64,000 bases of DNA, from positions 744,001 through 808,000 of the forward strand of contig NZ_JALIQP010000002.1 in NCBI RefSeq assembly GCF_023566055.1, written 5' to 3'. Shown piece after piece: positions 8,258 through 17,358 of the stretch (position 1 is its first letter; each line of letters starts with the position of its first letter). The translations under genes were made by a program, and so were the position numbers. Under the pieces are notes generated by a model. It saw nothing but the letters and a program-made list of their open reading frames with translations, was not told where the DNA came from and did not search any database. This stretch comes from Halosolutus amylolyticus. Its GTDB lineage: Archaea; Halobacteriota; Halobacteria; Halobacteriales; Natrialbaceae.

Positions 8258-8639
8258 GAGATCCACCTCGGATTCGAAGCGCGACCCATCGACCGAGTAC
8301 GACGCCCGCAAAGCCACACGAGTAACTGGCAGCGACGTTGATCAGGCCGACCAGCGGTTCGACAGTCACCGTCTGGTACGCGAACGTGCTGTAGGTCGTG
8401 TACGAGGAGAGAAAGCCCGTCGACACGAGCAGACGACTCCTGTCCGTGAGATAGTCGGTGTACATCGCCTCGTACACGACGAACCCGAGCACGAAACTCC
8501 CGGTCACGTTCGCGACGAACGTTCCGGACAAGCCCGGGGAGACGAGGCCGACCCCAAATCGGGCGTTCGCCCCCAGAAAGCCCCCGATTGCGACGAGGAT
8601 CACTACCTGGATGCCGGCAAACCACTCGTAGTCGGTCAT
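8250..8639 (-). CDS. crcB: CrcB/Fluc fluoride exporter subunit 1
   Basis: A 129-residue, four-helix membrane protein, the first gene of the crcB pair. It carries GGFLGANARFGVG, FVANVTGSFVLGF with the conserved asparagine, and TGFLSSYTTYSTFAY. In the last motif two of the usual phenylalanines are tyrosines, so it differs from its partner (GAFTTFSTF). That is expected for a heterodimer whose halves have specialised in opposite orientations. Start at 8639 (MTDYEW) gives a short N-terminus directly before the first helix. I looked for a fluoride riboswitch in the 240 bases upstream and did not recognise one. Confidence 0.9.
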   Translation of the reverse strand: MTDYEWFAGIQVVILVAIGGFLGANARFGVGLVSPGLSGTFVANVTGSFVLGFVVYEAMYTDYLTDRSRLLVSTGFLSSYTTYSTFAYQTVTVEPLVGLINVAASYSCGFAGVVLGRWVALRIRGGSRE

Positions 8640-8881
8640 CCGTTGAGATGTCAGTATTCAGTGTGAAATGTCTGTTGAACAGGCGTTCGACCGCTGAAAC
8701 GCTGAAAGCAGATCCATCGGGACGACAATCGCTCGCGACCACCGACGACGGGCGTCGTCCGGCCGTCGGTCAGCTGGATCGACACTCCAACGGGTACGGG
8801 GACGGGCCAGGCGACCGGTTCTCGACCCAGGCCCCTCGGGTACTCGATCGCGCCGTCGAGTTCGGAAGCGCCGACCCGTTG

Positions 8882-9460
8882 CTACGTCTCTCGCTCGAGC
8901 GGATACTCGAGTCCGGTCGGGTACGGACTCGTTTCGGTGGTATCTAGCCGCAACGCGATACAGAACCTGTCGAGTCCGACCTCGAGGCCGGCGAACAGCA
9001 GGAGTTCGACGATCGCCTCGTCGCTGTATTCCTCGCGCAGTTCGGCGACGAATTCGTCGGGCATCTCCTGTGGATTCCGAGACATGTAGTCCGCCACGCG
9101 AACGGCGAGTTCCTCGCGCCGCGTGAGTTCGCTCGTATCGATTTGATCGGCGAACACCGCGTCTTCTTTCGGTTCGATCGCGTCCTTCACGTCCCAGGTA
9201 CGAACGGTGCCGCAGTATGCACAGCCGTGGACCGCAGCGACCCGCAGTCGCATCAACTCCAGCGTCTCGGCGTCGATCGAATCGCTCCGCGGAAAGAGGC
9301 GGAACGTTCTGACGAGCCGCTTCAACAGTCGCGGTCGATGTGCGACGGCACCGAAGTACGCGGAATCCTTGTACCAGCCTCGTTCGCTCTCTCGGAGGAT
9401 CTCGTTGACCGTCTCGTCGTCCGCGTCACCGGGTTCGATCGGTTCGATTCGGGAAGACAT
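8882..9460 (-). CDS. Carboxymuconolactone decarboxylase/AhpD-like protein
   Basis: A 192-residue cytoplasmic, mostly helical protein. The stretch VHGCAYCGTVRTWDVKDA near residue 78 has the CxxC plus downstream histidine/aspartate-type layout of AhpD-like alkylhydroperoxidases, which use the cysteine pair as a redox centre. The second part (VRVADYMSRNPQEM, then LLLFAGLEVGLDRF) fits the CMD helical fold. In this copy the residue three after the second cysteine is arginine rather than the usual histidine, so peroxidase activity is uncertain. It lies alone between the crcB pair and nuoCD. A related protein is encoded at 28118-28732. Confidence 0.85.
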   Translation of the reverse strand: MSSRIEPIEPGDADDETVNEILRESERGWYKDSAYFGAVAHRPRLLKRLVRTFRLFPRSDSIDAETLELMRLRVAAVHGCAYCGTVRTWDVKDAIEPKEDAVFADQIDTSELTRREELAVRVADYMSRNPQEMPDEFVAELREEYSDEAIVELLLFAGLEVGLDRFCIALRLDTTETSPYPTGLEYPLERET

Positions 9461-9754
9461 ATGTCATGCTATGGTACTCGCTCACATAAAGTCCGATCTC
9501 GACACATACGTGACGGGGGGACCAGCGACGTCGGGGCGGTCACTGCAGTATCGCGGGTCGAGTACGACCGGCGAACGAATCACGAGTTCCGCCGCAATTG
9601 CGAGTCGGTGCCTCGACGGTGTCCACGAGTGACTGCTCGAAACCGATCGAATCCCGTGACTGTCAGTCCGATCCCCCAAAACCCTCATTCCCGTGTCGAG
9701 TGTACGTGAGAGAAACACACGCTAGCGTCCGCAACGGCGTCCCTGGAGTCCCCC

Positions 9755-11440
9755 ATGAGTGAACCAGAACAGCGCGAGCGCGAGCGCATCGACCCCGAGT
9801 ACGACCACCTGCGAGACGAGCAGGTCGACGAGGCCGAACTCGAGGCGCTGCTCGACAAGTACGCGATCGGCCGGGACGACCACGAGAACGCGCCGGCGTT
9901 CGTGATCCGCCCGGACGACGTTCAGGCGGTCCTGGCGCTGTTGCGAGACAAGGCCGGATTCGATCACCTCTCGTGTCTCACCCCACAGGAGTACGAGGAC
10001 CGCTACGAGTCGATCTATCACCTGACGAAGTACGACCAGCGGACCCACGAGGTGACGCTGATCGCGCAGGTGCCGAAAGACGATCCGGTCTGTCAGACCG
10101 CCGAAACCGTCTTCAGGACGGCCGACTGGCACGAGCGCGAGGCGTTCGACCTCGTCGGGATCGAGTACGAGGGCCATCCCGACCTCCGCCGGATTCTCCT
10201 GCCCGAATCGTGGCAGGGCCACCCGCTCGCGCTCGAGTACGACCAGGAGAAACCGCAGGTCGTCCGGTTCGGGGAGCACGCGAACCCGCTGGAACCGGAC
10301 CGGAGGCTGTCCGAGTCGGACACGATGCTCCTCAACATCGGGCCACACCACCCCGCGACCCACGGGGTGCTCCACCTCAAGACGATCCTCGACGGCGAGA
10401 CCGTCGCCGACGTCGATCCCGACGTGGGCTATCTCCACCGCTGTGAGGAGCAGATGTGCCAGAACGGCCAGTACCGCCACCAGATCATCCCCTACTCGAA
10501 CCGGTGGGACTACACCGCGAACCTCCCCAACGAGTGGGCGGTCGCCCGCGCGATCGAGGACCTCGCGGACATCGAGGTGCCCGAGTACGCCCAGGTCCTG
10601 CGCACGATGGCGACCGAGTTCGGCCGGATGCTCGGGCACTTCCTCGCGCTCGGTACCTTCGCGCTCGACGTCTACGGCGACTTCACTGCCATCTTCCAGT
10701 ACGCCTTCCGCGATCGGGAGGTCGTCCAGGACATCCTGGAGGACCTGACCGGCCAGCGGATGATGTTCTACTACTTCCGACTGGGTGGGGTCGCGTGGGA
10801 CCTGCCCCGACCGCGCGACGAGTTCGTCGAGAAGTGCCGGGATTTCCTCGACGAACTACCCGCAAAAGTAGACGAGTACAACGCCTTGCTCACCGGGAAC
10901 GAGATCTTCCAGATCCGGTGCGTCGACACCGGCATCTTAGAACCCGAGGTGGCCAAAGACTACGGCTGTACGGGTCCCGTCGCCCGCGGATCGGGAATCG
11001 ACTACGACCTGCGCCGCGACGACCCCTACGGCTACTATCCAAACCTCGACTGGGACGTCGTCACCCTCGACGGCTGTGACAACTACTCGCGGGTGCTCGT
11101 CCGGATGCGGGAAGTCGAGGAGTCCGCGAAGATCATCGAGCAGTGTCTCGACCTGCTGGAGGACTGGCCCGAGGACGAGCGAACCGTCCAGAGCAACGTC
11201 CCCCGAACCCTGAAGCCGGACGCCGGTACCGAGACCTATCGCGCGGTCGAATCCGCGAAGGGTGAACTCGGGATCTACGTCCGATCGGACGGCTCGAACT
11301 CGCCCGCGCGGTTCAAGATCCGGAGCCCGTGTTTCCACAACCTCTCCGCCCTCCCCGAGATGGCCGAAGGGGAGTACGTCGCCGACCTGATCGCCTCGCT
11401 CGGCAGTCTCGACATCGTGCTCGGCAGCGTCGATCGATAA
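9755..11440 (+). CDS. nuoCD: NADH-quinone oxidoreductase subunit CD fusion, standing alone
   Basis: A 561-residue peripheral subunit of respiratory complex I (Nuo/Fpo-like), which passes electrons to quinone at the membrane. Residues about 40-185 are the 30 kDa C domain, with DWHEREAFDLVGIEYEG and HPDLRRILLP. From about residue 190 comes the 49 kDa D domain, with LNIGPHHPATHGVLHL, RTMATEFGRMLGHF and a C-terminal PARFKIRSPCFHNL. Key histidines at the quinone site are present, so it looks functional. Haloarchaea normally keep this gene in a long nuo operon; here no other nuo gene is adjacent, so it is either relocated or a second copy. Poly-T (TTTTT) follows the stop. Confidence 0.93.
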   Translation: MSEPEQRERERIDPEYDHLRDEQVDEAELEALLDKYAIGRDDHENAPAFVIRPDDVQAVLALLRDKAGFDHLSCLTPQEYEDRYESIYHLTKYDQRTHEVTLIAQVPKDDPVCQTAETVFRTADWHEREAFDLVGIEYEGHPDLRRILLPESWQGHPLALEYDQEKPQVVRFGEHANPLEPDRRLSESDTMLLNIGPHHPATHGVLHLKTILDGETVADVDPDVGYLHRCEEQMCQNGQYRHQIIPYSNRWDYTANLPNEWAVARAIEDLADIEVPEYAQVLRTMATEFGRMLGHFLALGTFALDVYGDFTAIFQYAFRDREVVQDILEDLTGQRMMFYYFRLGGVAWDLPRPRDEFVEKCRDFLDELPAKVDEYNALLTGNEIFQIRCVDTGILEPEVAKDYGCTGPVARGSGIDYDLRRDDPYGYYPNLDWDVVTLDGCDNYSRVLVRMREVEESAKIIEQCLDLLEDWPEDERTVQSNVPRTLKPDAGTETYRAVESAKGELGIYVRSDGSNSPARFKIRSPCFHNLSALPEMAEGEYVADLIASLGSLDIVLGSVDR

Positions 11441-11544
11441 CGTGACGGCGCGCCCCGTTTTTCGGTCGTCCTAACGGTAAATATGGCCGCCATCTGTGAC
11501 GGAATCGCCAAGGATTAAGGTCGGCAGACCGGACCATCGATCAG

Positions 11545-11685
11545 ATGTCGATCGAGCCGCTGGCCGAAGGCGCGGCCGCCGTCCGGTCCGCCTGGACGGC
11601 CCTCGAACGGGACTGGCGAAGCGTCGTCGTCGGCGCAGTGATCGTCGCGGTCGTCCAGGTGCTGAACCTCGGGATCCCGTGGTAA
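11545..11685 (+). CDS. Small single-span membrane protein upstream of YeiH-type exporter
   Basis: A 46-residue protein with a polar N-terminal half (MSIEPLAEGAAAV, then ERDWRSV) and one hydrophobic segment (VVVGAVIVAVVQVLNLGI). Its stop TAA ends four bases before the ATG of the exporter gene at 11690, so the two are almost certainly co-transcribed and probably translationally linked. Haloarchaeal codon use and high third-position GC support coding. It may be an accessory of the exporter; I do not know a characterised relative. Confidence 0.7.
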   Translation: MSIEPLAEGAAAVRSAWTALERDWRSVVVGAVIVAVVQVLNLGIPW

Positions 11686-11689
11686 ACGG

Positions 11690-12673
11690 ATGAGTGCGCG
11701 CCGATTGCTTCCGGGACTGTTCGCCCTCTGTATCGGTGCGATCGCGGCCCGAGCGATCGCGCTGGCCGGCGGTCCCAATCACCTCCTCGTCGCGATCGCG
11801 CTGGGCTTCGTCCTCGAGAACGCCGTCGGCGTTCCGGAGCGACTCGAACCGGGGATCGAGACCCACAAGCTCTGGCTCGGGGCCGGGATCGTCCTGATGG
11901 GCGCGTCGCTGTCGCTCGGGACGGTGCTCGACGTCGGCGGACTCGTCCTCCTCGTCGTGATCGGCGTCGCCGGCGTCACGCTCGTCGTCGTCGAGACCCT
12001 CGCGCGAAACGTCTTCGGGGTCGCCGATCGGCTCGGGTCGCTGCTCGCGGCCGGGGCCAGCATCTGCGGCGTCTCGGCCGTCGTCGCGGTGGCCGGCTCG
12101 ATCGACGCCCGGGAGGACCAGATCGCCTACGCGGCCGCGACCGTCCTGCTGTTCGACGCGGTGACGCTCGTCGTCTACCCGATCGTCGGCGACCTGCTCG
12201 ACCTCTCCGGGATCGTCTTCGGGGTCTGGGCCGGCGTCAGCATGTTCTCGACGGGCCCGGTCGTCGCGGTCGGGGTCGCCCACTCCGAGGTCGCCGGCCA
12301 GTGGGCGACGATGACGAAACTCGCGCGAAACGCCCTGATCGGGGTCGTCGTGCTCGGCTACGCGAGCTACTACGCCCGATCCGGGACCGGCGATCGCCCC
12401 TCCCTCCGGACGCTCTGGAGCGAGTTCCCGAAGTTCGTGGTCGGCTTTCTCGCGCTCGCGGCCCTCGCGAGCGCTGGCGCGTTCTCGGCCGCCCAGCAGG
12501 CGTCGATCGAGAACGCCTACAACTGGCTGTTCCTGCTCGCGTTCGTCGGCCTCGGGACGGAGATCCGACTCGCCGAACTCCGCACCACCGGCACGACGCC
12601 CGTCGTCGTCGTCCTGGTCTCGTTGCTCGTCGTCAGCACGCTCTCGCTTGCGGTGCTGACGGTCCTGTTTTGA
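11690..12673 (+). CDS. YeiH/UPF0324-family putative sulfate exporter
   Basis: A 327-residue integral membrane protein with about ten hydrophobic helices. The stretch HKLWLGAGIVLMGASLSLG and the motif AAGASICGVSAVVAVAG near residue 120 are characteristic of the YeiH/UPF0324 (putative sulfate exporter) family. A second-half helix contains STGPVVAVGVAHSEVAG. The family is thought to export sulfate or related anions, but few members have been tested, so the substrate is uncertain. It follows the small membrane protein with a four-base gap and reads in the same direction as trpB downstream. Confidence 0.85.
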   Translation: MSARRLLPGLFALCIGAIAARAIALAGGPNHLLVAIALGFVLENAVGVPERLEPGIETHKLWLGAGIVLMGASLSLGTVLDVGGLVLLVVIGVAGVTLVVVETLARNVFGVADRLGSLLAAGASICGVSAVVAVAGSIDAREDQIAYAAATVLLFDAVTLVVYPIVGDLLDLSGIVFGVWAGVSMFSTGPVVAVGVAHSEVAGQWATMTKLARNALIGVVVLGYASYYARSGTGDRPSLRTLWSEFPKFVVGFLALAALASAGAFSAAQQASIENAYNWLFLLAFVGLGTEIRLAELRTTGTTPVVVVLVSLLVVSTLSLAVLTVLF

Positions 12674-12701
12674 ACCCCGATCGCAGTCCAGATGGGAGCA
12701 C

Positions 12702-12709
12702 CTAATACC
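12702..12709 (+). promoter_or_regulatory. TATA-like box of trpB
   Basis: CTAATACC lies 22-29 bases before the ATG at 12731, the usual spacing for a leaderless haloarchaeal transcript. It supports starting trpB at 12731 and not at the ATG 39 bases upstream, which would precede this box. Confidence 0.45.
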
Positions 12710-12730
12710 GTCGAGCAAGAGTCGGCGGGT

Positions 12731-13882
12731 ATGTCCAACGGAGAGTTCGAGGGGTACGGCGGGAGACACGTTCCGGAACCGCTCGAGGAACCGCTCGAGC
12801 AACTCGCTGCCGCCTACGACGAGGTCGCGACGACCGACGCGTTCCAGTCCGACTTTCGCGACCTGCTCGAATCGTTCGCCGGTCGACCGACGCCGCTGTA
12901 CCACGCGAGCAACCTGAGCGATCGGTACGGGGCCGACATCTACCTCAAGCGCGAGGACCTGCTCCACGGCGGCGCGCACAAGATCAACAACTGTCTCGGC
13001 CAGGCCCTCCTCGCCAAGCGGGCGGGACGCGATCGGCTGATCGCCGAGACGGGGGCCGGTCAGCACGGCGTCGCGACCGCGATGGTCGGCGCCCTGCTGG
13101 GCCTCGAGACGGAGATCTACATGGGCAAGAAGGACGTCGAGCGCCAGGAGATGAACGTCTTCCGAATGCGCCTGATGGGCGCCGAGGTCAACGAGGTCAC
13201 CCGCGGGGACGAGGGGCTGGCCGACGCCGTCGACGCGGCGCTGGAGGACTTCGCCGAGAACGTCGACGACACCCACTACCTCGTCGGGAGCGTCGTCGGT
13301 CCCGACCCCTTCCCGCGCATGGTCCGGGACTTCCAGAGCGTCATCGGCGAGGAAGCCCGCGAGCAGTTCCGGGAGCGCACGGGTGGGCTCCCCGACGCGG
13401 CCGTCGCCTGCGTCGGCGGCGGGTCGAACGCGATCGGCCTCTTTCACGCCTTCCGGGACGACGACGTCGCGTTCTACGGCGCGGAGGGCGGCGGCGAGGG
13501 TGCGGAGTCGAGCAGGCACGCCGCCCCGCTCGCGAAGGGGTCCGACGACGTGCTCCACGGGATGAAGACGCGCGTGATCAACGAAGACGTCGACGTCCAC
13601 TCCGTCTCGGCCGGCCTCGACTACCCCGGCGTCGGCCCCGAACACGCCATGTTCCGCGCCGTCGGCCGCTGCGAGTACACGGGCGTCACCGACGACGAGG
13701 CGCTGGCGGCGTTCCGTGAACTCAGCGAGACCGAGGGGATCATTCCCGCACTGGAATCGAGTCACGCGATCGCGCGGGCGATCGAACTCGCCGAGGCCGG
13801 CGAGCACGAGACGATCCTCGTGAACCTCTCCGGGCGCGGCGACAAGGACATGGAGACCGCGGCCGCGAAGTTCGATCTCTAA
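12731..13882 (+). CDS. trpB: Tryptophan synthase beta subunit (orphan)
   Basis: A 383-residue PLP enzyme that joins indole and serine to form tryptophan. The PLP lysine lies in [13 protein letters not shown], the catalytic glutamate in [12 protein letters not shown], and the phosphate-binding loop in [20 protein letters not shown] and the C-terminal [10 protein letters not shown] are also typical. Length is close to bacterial-type TrpB1. No trpA or trpC gene is adjacent, so this copy either acts with a distant TrpA or on free indole. Its stop overlaps by four bases the end of the convergent HIT gene. Confidence 0.93.
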   Translation: MSNGEFEGYGGRHVPEPLEEPLEQLAAAYDEVATTDAFQSDFRDLLESFAGRPTPLYHASNLSDRYGADIYLKREDLLHGGAHKINNCLGQALLAKRAGRDRLIAETGAGQHGVATAMVGALLGLETEIYMGKKDVERQEMNVFRMRLMGAEVNEVTRGDEGLADAVDAALEDFAENVDDTHYLVGSVVGPDPFPRMVRDFQSVIGEEAREQFRERTGGLPDAAVACVGGGSNAIGLFHAFRDDDVAFYGAEGGGEGAESSRHAAPLAKGSDDVLHGMKTRVINEDVDVHSVSAGLDYPGVGPEHAMFRAVGRCEYTGVTDDEALAAFRELSETEGIIPALESSHAIARAIELAEAGEHETILVNLSGRGDKDMETAAAKFDL

Positions 13883-14289
13883 ACCGCGTCCCGCAGTCGC
13901 GACGCGAGTCGATCGCCATCCGCGTCGTCGAGCCGATCCCTGACCAGGGAGATGGTGACGCCGTCGTCCACGAACCGGGGGACGAGGTGGACGTGGGCGT
14001 GCTCGACCGTTCCGACGATCGAGCCCGTGGTGTAGAACACGCTGATCCCGATCGGATCGAGCATGTCGTCGATCGCCGTCCAGAGCCGCCGGACGGTCCG
14101 GAAGACGGCCCCGACGGTCCGCTCGTCCATCTCGAACAGTTCCGACCCGTGTGTTTTCGGCACGACCAGCGTGTGGCCCGTCGTAACCGGTCGCTGGTCG
14201 AGAAACGCGAGCACGCGATCGTCGTCGAAAACACGCACGGCAGCGTCCTCCCCCGCGACGATCCGGCAGAAATCACAGTCGTCTTGCAT
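13879..14289 (-). CDS. HIT-family nucleotide hydrolase/transferase
   Basis: A 136-residue cytoplasmic protein of the histidine-triad superfamily, which cleaves nucleoside phosphate esters and amides. The triad is seen as EHAHVHLVP near residue 97, and the N-terminal [14 protein letters not shown] matches the HINT-like start with a CxxC zinc pair. [16 protein letters not shown] is the conserved beta region. The ATG at 14289 is chosen because the protein then begins with the usual short lead to CDFC; upstream codons in the same frame lack coding character. It converges on trpB with a four-base overlap. Confidence 0.92.
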   Translation of the reverse strand: MQDDCDFCRIVAGEDAAVRVFDDDRVLAFLDQRPVTTGHTLVVPKTHGSELFEMDERTVGAVFRTVRRLWTAIDDMLDPIGISVFYTTGSIVGTVEHAHVHLVPRFVDDGVTISLVRDRLDDADGDRLASRLRDAV

Positions 14290-14451
14290 GTTCGTCTCCC
14301 TGTTACGAGCCGATCGTAATAGCTGTCCCGCACGATCTAACCGGGCACCGATCACCGATTGCGAGCCGTCCGCACCCGAGCGCCCCGAAACCGCCGAGTG
14401 CCAGCGGGTGATACGATTAAGTCCCGACCGGTGGAGTCTCGACCCGGAACG

Positions 14452-15225
14452 ATGACTGTCGAAGATCGAATCGCGATCGTCACTGGCGGCGCCAGCGGAA
14501 TCGGGGCGGGAATCGCGGACGTGCTGTCGACGGCCGGCGCGACGGTCGTCCTGGCCGACGTCGACGAGGCAGAGGCCGAACGCGTCGCGGACGACCTGCC
14601 GGGCGAAGCGATAGGCGTCGAGGCCGACGTAACCGAACCCGCCGAGACGGCGGCGCTCGCGGAGACCGTCGTCGACGAGTACGGTCGGATCGACGTGCTC
14701 TGTGCCAACGCCGGGATCTTTCCGTCCGCCACCCTCGAGGAACTCTCGGTCGAGGACTGGGACCGGGTCTTCGACGTGAACGCGAAGGGTGTGTTCCTGT
14801 CCGTGCGCGCGTGTCTGCCGCACATGCGCGAGCAAGACTACGGTCGGATCGTGATCACGTCCTCCATCACCGGGCCGCTGGTCGGCTATCCCGGCTGGAC
14901 CCACTACGCCGCGACCAAGGCCGGCGTCCTCGGGTTCATGCGAACCGCCGCACTCGAGGTCGCCGCCTCGGACATCACGATCAACGCCGTCCTCCCCGGG
15001 AACATCGCGACGGGCGGACTGGACGACCTCGGCGAGGAGTACCTCGAGAAGATGCGCAACTCGATCCCGAAGGGGAAACTCGGGACGCCCGAGGACGTCG
15101 GCCACGCGGTCGCGTACCTGGCGTCCGAGGACGCCAGCTACGTCACCGGCACCTCGATCGTCGTCGACGGCGGCCAGACCCTCCCGGAGTCACAGCTCGC
15201 GATCGAGGAGATCGAGGGCGCGTAG
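14452..15225 (+). CDS. SDR family NAD(P)-dependent oxidoreductase (FabG-like)
   Basis: A 257-residue classical short-chain dehydrogenase. The Rossmann motif TGGASGIGAG sits near residue 10, NAG within LCANAGIF near residue 87, the active serine in ITSSITGP and the catalytic YxxxK in HYAATKAG. The C-terminal GTSIVVDGGQTLPE is typical of the FabG/glucose dehydrogenase subgroup. The aspartate after the second beta strand (VLADVDEAE) suggests preference for NAD over NADP. The ATG at 14452 gives the normal short lead before the Rossmann strand. Neighbours do not show its substrate. Confidence 0.92.
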   Translation: MTVEDRIAIVTGGASGIGAGIADVLSTAGATVVLADVDEAEAERVADDLPGEAIGVEADVTEPAETAALAETVVDEYGRIDVLCANAGIFPSATLEELSVEDWDRVFDVNAKGVFLSVRACLPHMREQDYGRIVITSSITGPLVGYPGWTHYAATKAGVLGFMRTAALEVAASDITINAVLPGNIATGGLDDLGEEYLEKMRNSIPKGKLGTPEDVGHAVAYLASEDASYVTGTSIVVDGGQTLPESQLAIEEIEGA

Positions 15226-15282
15226 ATCGGGCCACTGCCGGGTTCGCTCCCTGTCGGATCGCCACGGCGATCGCCGCCCCCG

Positions 15283-16344
15283 TCAAAAGACGCCCCGATC
15301 GTCCTGCAGCGCCCGATACCGCTCCAGGTACCGATCGGCGACGGCGTCGCCGTCGTACTCGGCGAACGTCTCGTCGACGTCGCGGTGTTCGAGCTCGCCC
15401 GCCGAAAGAATCGCGTCGGCGAGTTCGTCCTCGCTCGTGGTGCGAAAGCCGCGATCCCAGCCCTCGACGAGTTCGTGGGCGCTGGAGTCGGCGTGGTACT
15501 CGACGATCCCGACGCAACCGGCCGCCAGCGCCCACAACATCTCCGTCGGGAAGACGCAGTGTTCGGCCGTCTGCGCAAAGACGTGGGCCCCGCGGTAGGC
15601 CGCGATCCGCTCGTCGAGCGAGAGCGCGCCGGCGAACGTGATCCGATCGTCGATCCGGAGGTCGCTCGCGAGTCGTTCGTACCGCTCACGTTCCGGTCCG
15701 TCGCCGACGACGGTCGCCTCCCAGTCCCGGTCGCGAAGCTCCGCGAGCGCCAGCAGGAGGCTCTCGAGGTTGGCACCGTCGTCGAGTCGGCGGGCGTAGA
15801 TCACGTCCACGCGCTCGTCCGGCTCGACCGCTCGAATGCGTTCCAGATCGATCGGGTTCGGGATCCGCTCGACGAGGTCGCCGTCGGCCCCGCGCTCCCG
15901 GACCCACGTTCCGACGAGTTCGGACGGAGTGACGATCCAGTCCGGGCGGCCGGCCGCCAGCCGCGTCGCTCGATCGTCCGCGACGCCGCCGTCGCCGTAC
16001 CACTCGACGAGTAGCGGAACGCGGGCCATCGTCGCTCCCAGGCTGGCCGCGAGGACCTGTCCCGACGGCTGTGCGCTCGCGTGGACGACGTCCGGCCGCG
16101 CGGCCGCGAGGACGAACGGCAGCCGCAACAGGAACGAGGCCCTCGCCTCCGGCCCGACCGACACGCCGTGATAGGTGACGTCGTCGCGCTCGAGGCGACC
16201 CTGCTCGCCGTCCCAGAACTGGGTACAGAACACGTGCACGTCGTGGTCGTTCGCCGCGAGCAGGTCGACGATCGACTGGAACCGCTGGTTCGTCTCGGTA
16301 TCGCGGTGGTGAACCGTCTCGTACGAGACGAACGCGATGCGCAT
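15283..16344 (-). CDS. Glycosyltransferase family 4 protein
   Basis: A 353-residue GT-B fold glycosyltransferase. It starts with MRIAFVSYETVHHRDTETN, typical for the N-terminal Rossmann-like domain, and the second domain has VDVIYARRLDDGANLESLLLAL and the EX7E-like region near QTAEHCVFPTEMLWALAAG. Such enzymes transfer sugars from nucleotide donors to lipids, glycans or small metabolites at the cytoplasmic side of the membrane. The start at 16344 was chosen since it places the first beta strand at the N-terminus. It is a single gene without a glycan cluster around it, so the acceptor is unknown. Confidence 0.88.
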   Translation of the reverse strand: MRIAFVSYETVHHRDTETNQRFQSIVDLLAANDHDVHVFCTQFWDGEQGRLERDDVTYHGVSVGPEARASFLLRLPFVLAAARPDVVHASAQPSGQVLAASLGATMARVPLLVEWYGDGGVADDRATRLAAGRPDWIVTPSELVGTWVRERGADGDLVERIPNPIDLERIRAVEPDERVDVIYARRLDDGANLESLLLALAELRDRDWEATVVGDGPERERYERLASDLRIDDRITFAGALSLDERIAAYRGAHVFAQTAEHCVFPTEMLWALAAGCVGIVEYHADSSAHELVEGWDRGFRTTSEDELADAILSAGELEHRDVDETFAEYDGDAVADRYLERYRALQDDRGVF

Positions 16345-16507
16345 ATGCCGTCGGCACGTAGTGCGGGGATAAAAAGTCACTTCTTTCGTTCAGTTCGGCG
16401 ATTTCCGATCGCGGGACGCGTCGGTTCCCCTGCGATATCGCGATCGAGAAGTGTGGAGAGCGGCCCGCACCCTCGAAACGGGCCCGTACCGCGTGTTCGC
16501 GATCGAG

Positions 16508-17065
16508 TCAGTTCTCTTCGAATCCGGTAACGAGATCCTCGAGGTACGACCCGATCCATTCGAGCACGCCATCGTCCTGGCCGTCGTCACCGGCTTCGTC
16601 GGCCGGATCGGGGTCGTCTTCGTCGGTCTCGGCCTCGTCAGCGGGGCGGTCGTCGGCGTCGTCCACGTCGGCCGACTCGGTGTCGTCCGACTCGCCGTCA
16701 TCGCTGTCGTCCGTATCGCTATCGTCAACCGCATCACCGTCCTCCCCGTCGTCCTCGTCGGTATCGGCTTCATCGCCGTCGTCCGAGCCGTCCGCGTCAG
16801 TACCGTCGCTCGCCGGTCCGTCTCCCGACGGGCCCTCGGTCGAGGCGTTGTCGTCGCGTTGCGCGTCCTCCTGATCGGCCGCCGGTTCGGAGTCGATATC
16901 GGTCGGTCCTGGTCCCCCGTCGGTGGGGGAGGAATCGCCGGCCACGAACGCCGGTGCGACGACCGCGACGACCGCCGCGAACGCGGCGAGCACGATCAGC
17001 ATCGTCAGGAGAACCGTGCGAAGCGAAACGTCGTCCGTGTCGTATTCGGTCCCACCGTCTGTCAT
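16508..17065 (-). CDS. Single-span membrane protein with acidic low-complexity domain
   Basis: A 185-residue protein with a short cytoplasmic-type N-terminus, one membrane helix (TVLLTMLIVLAAFAAVVAVV, about residues 18-40), then about 115 residues of Asp/Glu/Ser/Gly low complexity, and a short folded-looking end (LEWIGSYLEDLVTGFEEN). No lipobox or twin-arginine motif is seen, so the helix is likely a signal anchor with the acidic part outside. The function is not known. The repetitive acidic codons make exact homology searches difficult, but the end segment may be diagnostic. Confidence 0.75.
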   Translation of the reverse strand: MTDGGTEYDTDDVSLRTVLLTMLIVLAAFAAVVAVVAPAFVAGDSSPTDGGPGPTDIDSEPAADQEDAQRDDNASTEGPSGDGPASDGTDADGSDDGDEADTDEDDGEDGDAVDDSDTDDSDDGESDDTESADVDDADDRPADEAETDEDDPDPADEAGDDGQDDGVLEWIGSYLEDLVTGFEEN

Positions 17066-17358
17066 CGATACCGTCTAGGCCGTCCGATCCGCTTTGTTAC
17101 GCACGACGATCGGTACCGCGCCGATCGGCAGCGGGACGGGGGCGGCCACCGGCGGGTGCGTTCGAAAACCGATCGACTGCGCGGGGAACGGATACCCAAC
17201 AGCCGCTGTACGAACGGGTTACGCGTTTTCACGGGCCCTGCCCGTCATCGAATTCGGATACTGGTCACGGTCGCGAGCGCGAGCCACACGTGACGATCGG
17301 AGTCGAGGGGACGGCCACAACACAAACCACTACAGGATCGGCTCCGTACGATCCCCCC

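Noticed and set aside
8640-8881. Search for a fluoride riboswitch upstream of crcB
   Set aside because: No pseudoknot-forming consensus could be recognised in these 242 bases.
11471-13807. A 778-residue minus-strand frame
   Set aside because: It is antisense to the YeiH exporter and trpB, both of which have clear family motifs.
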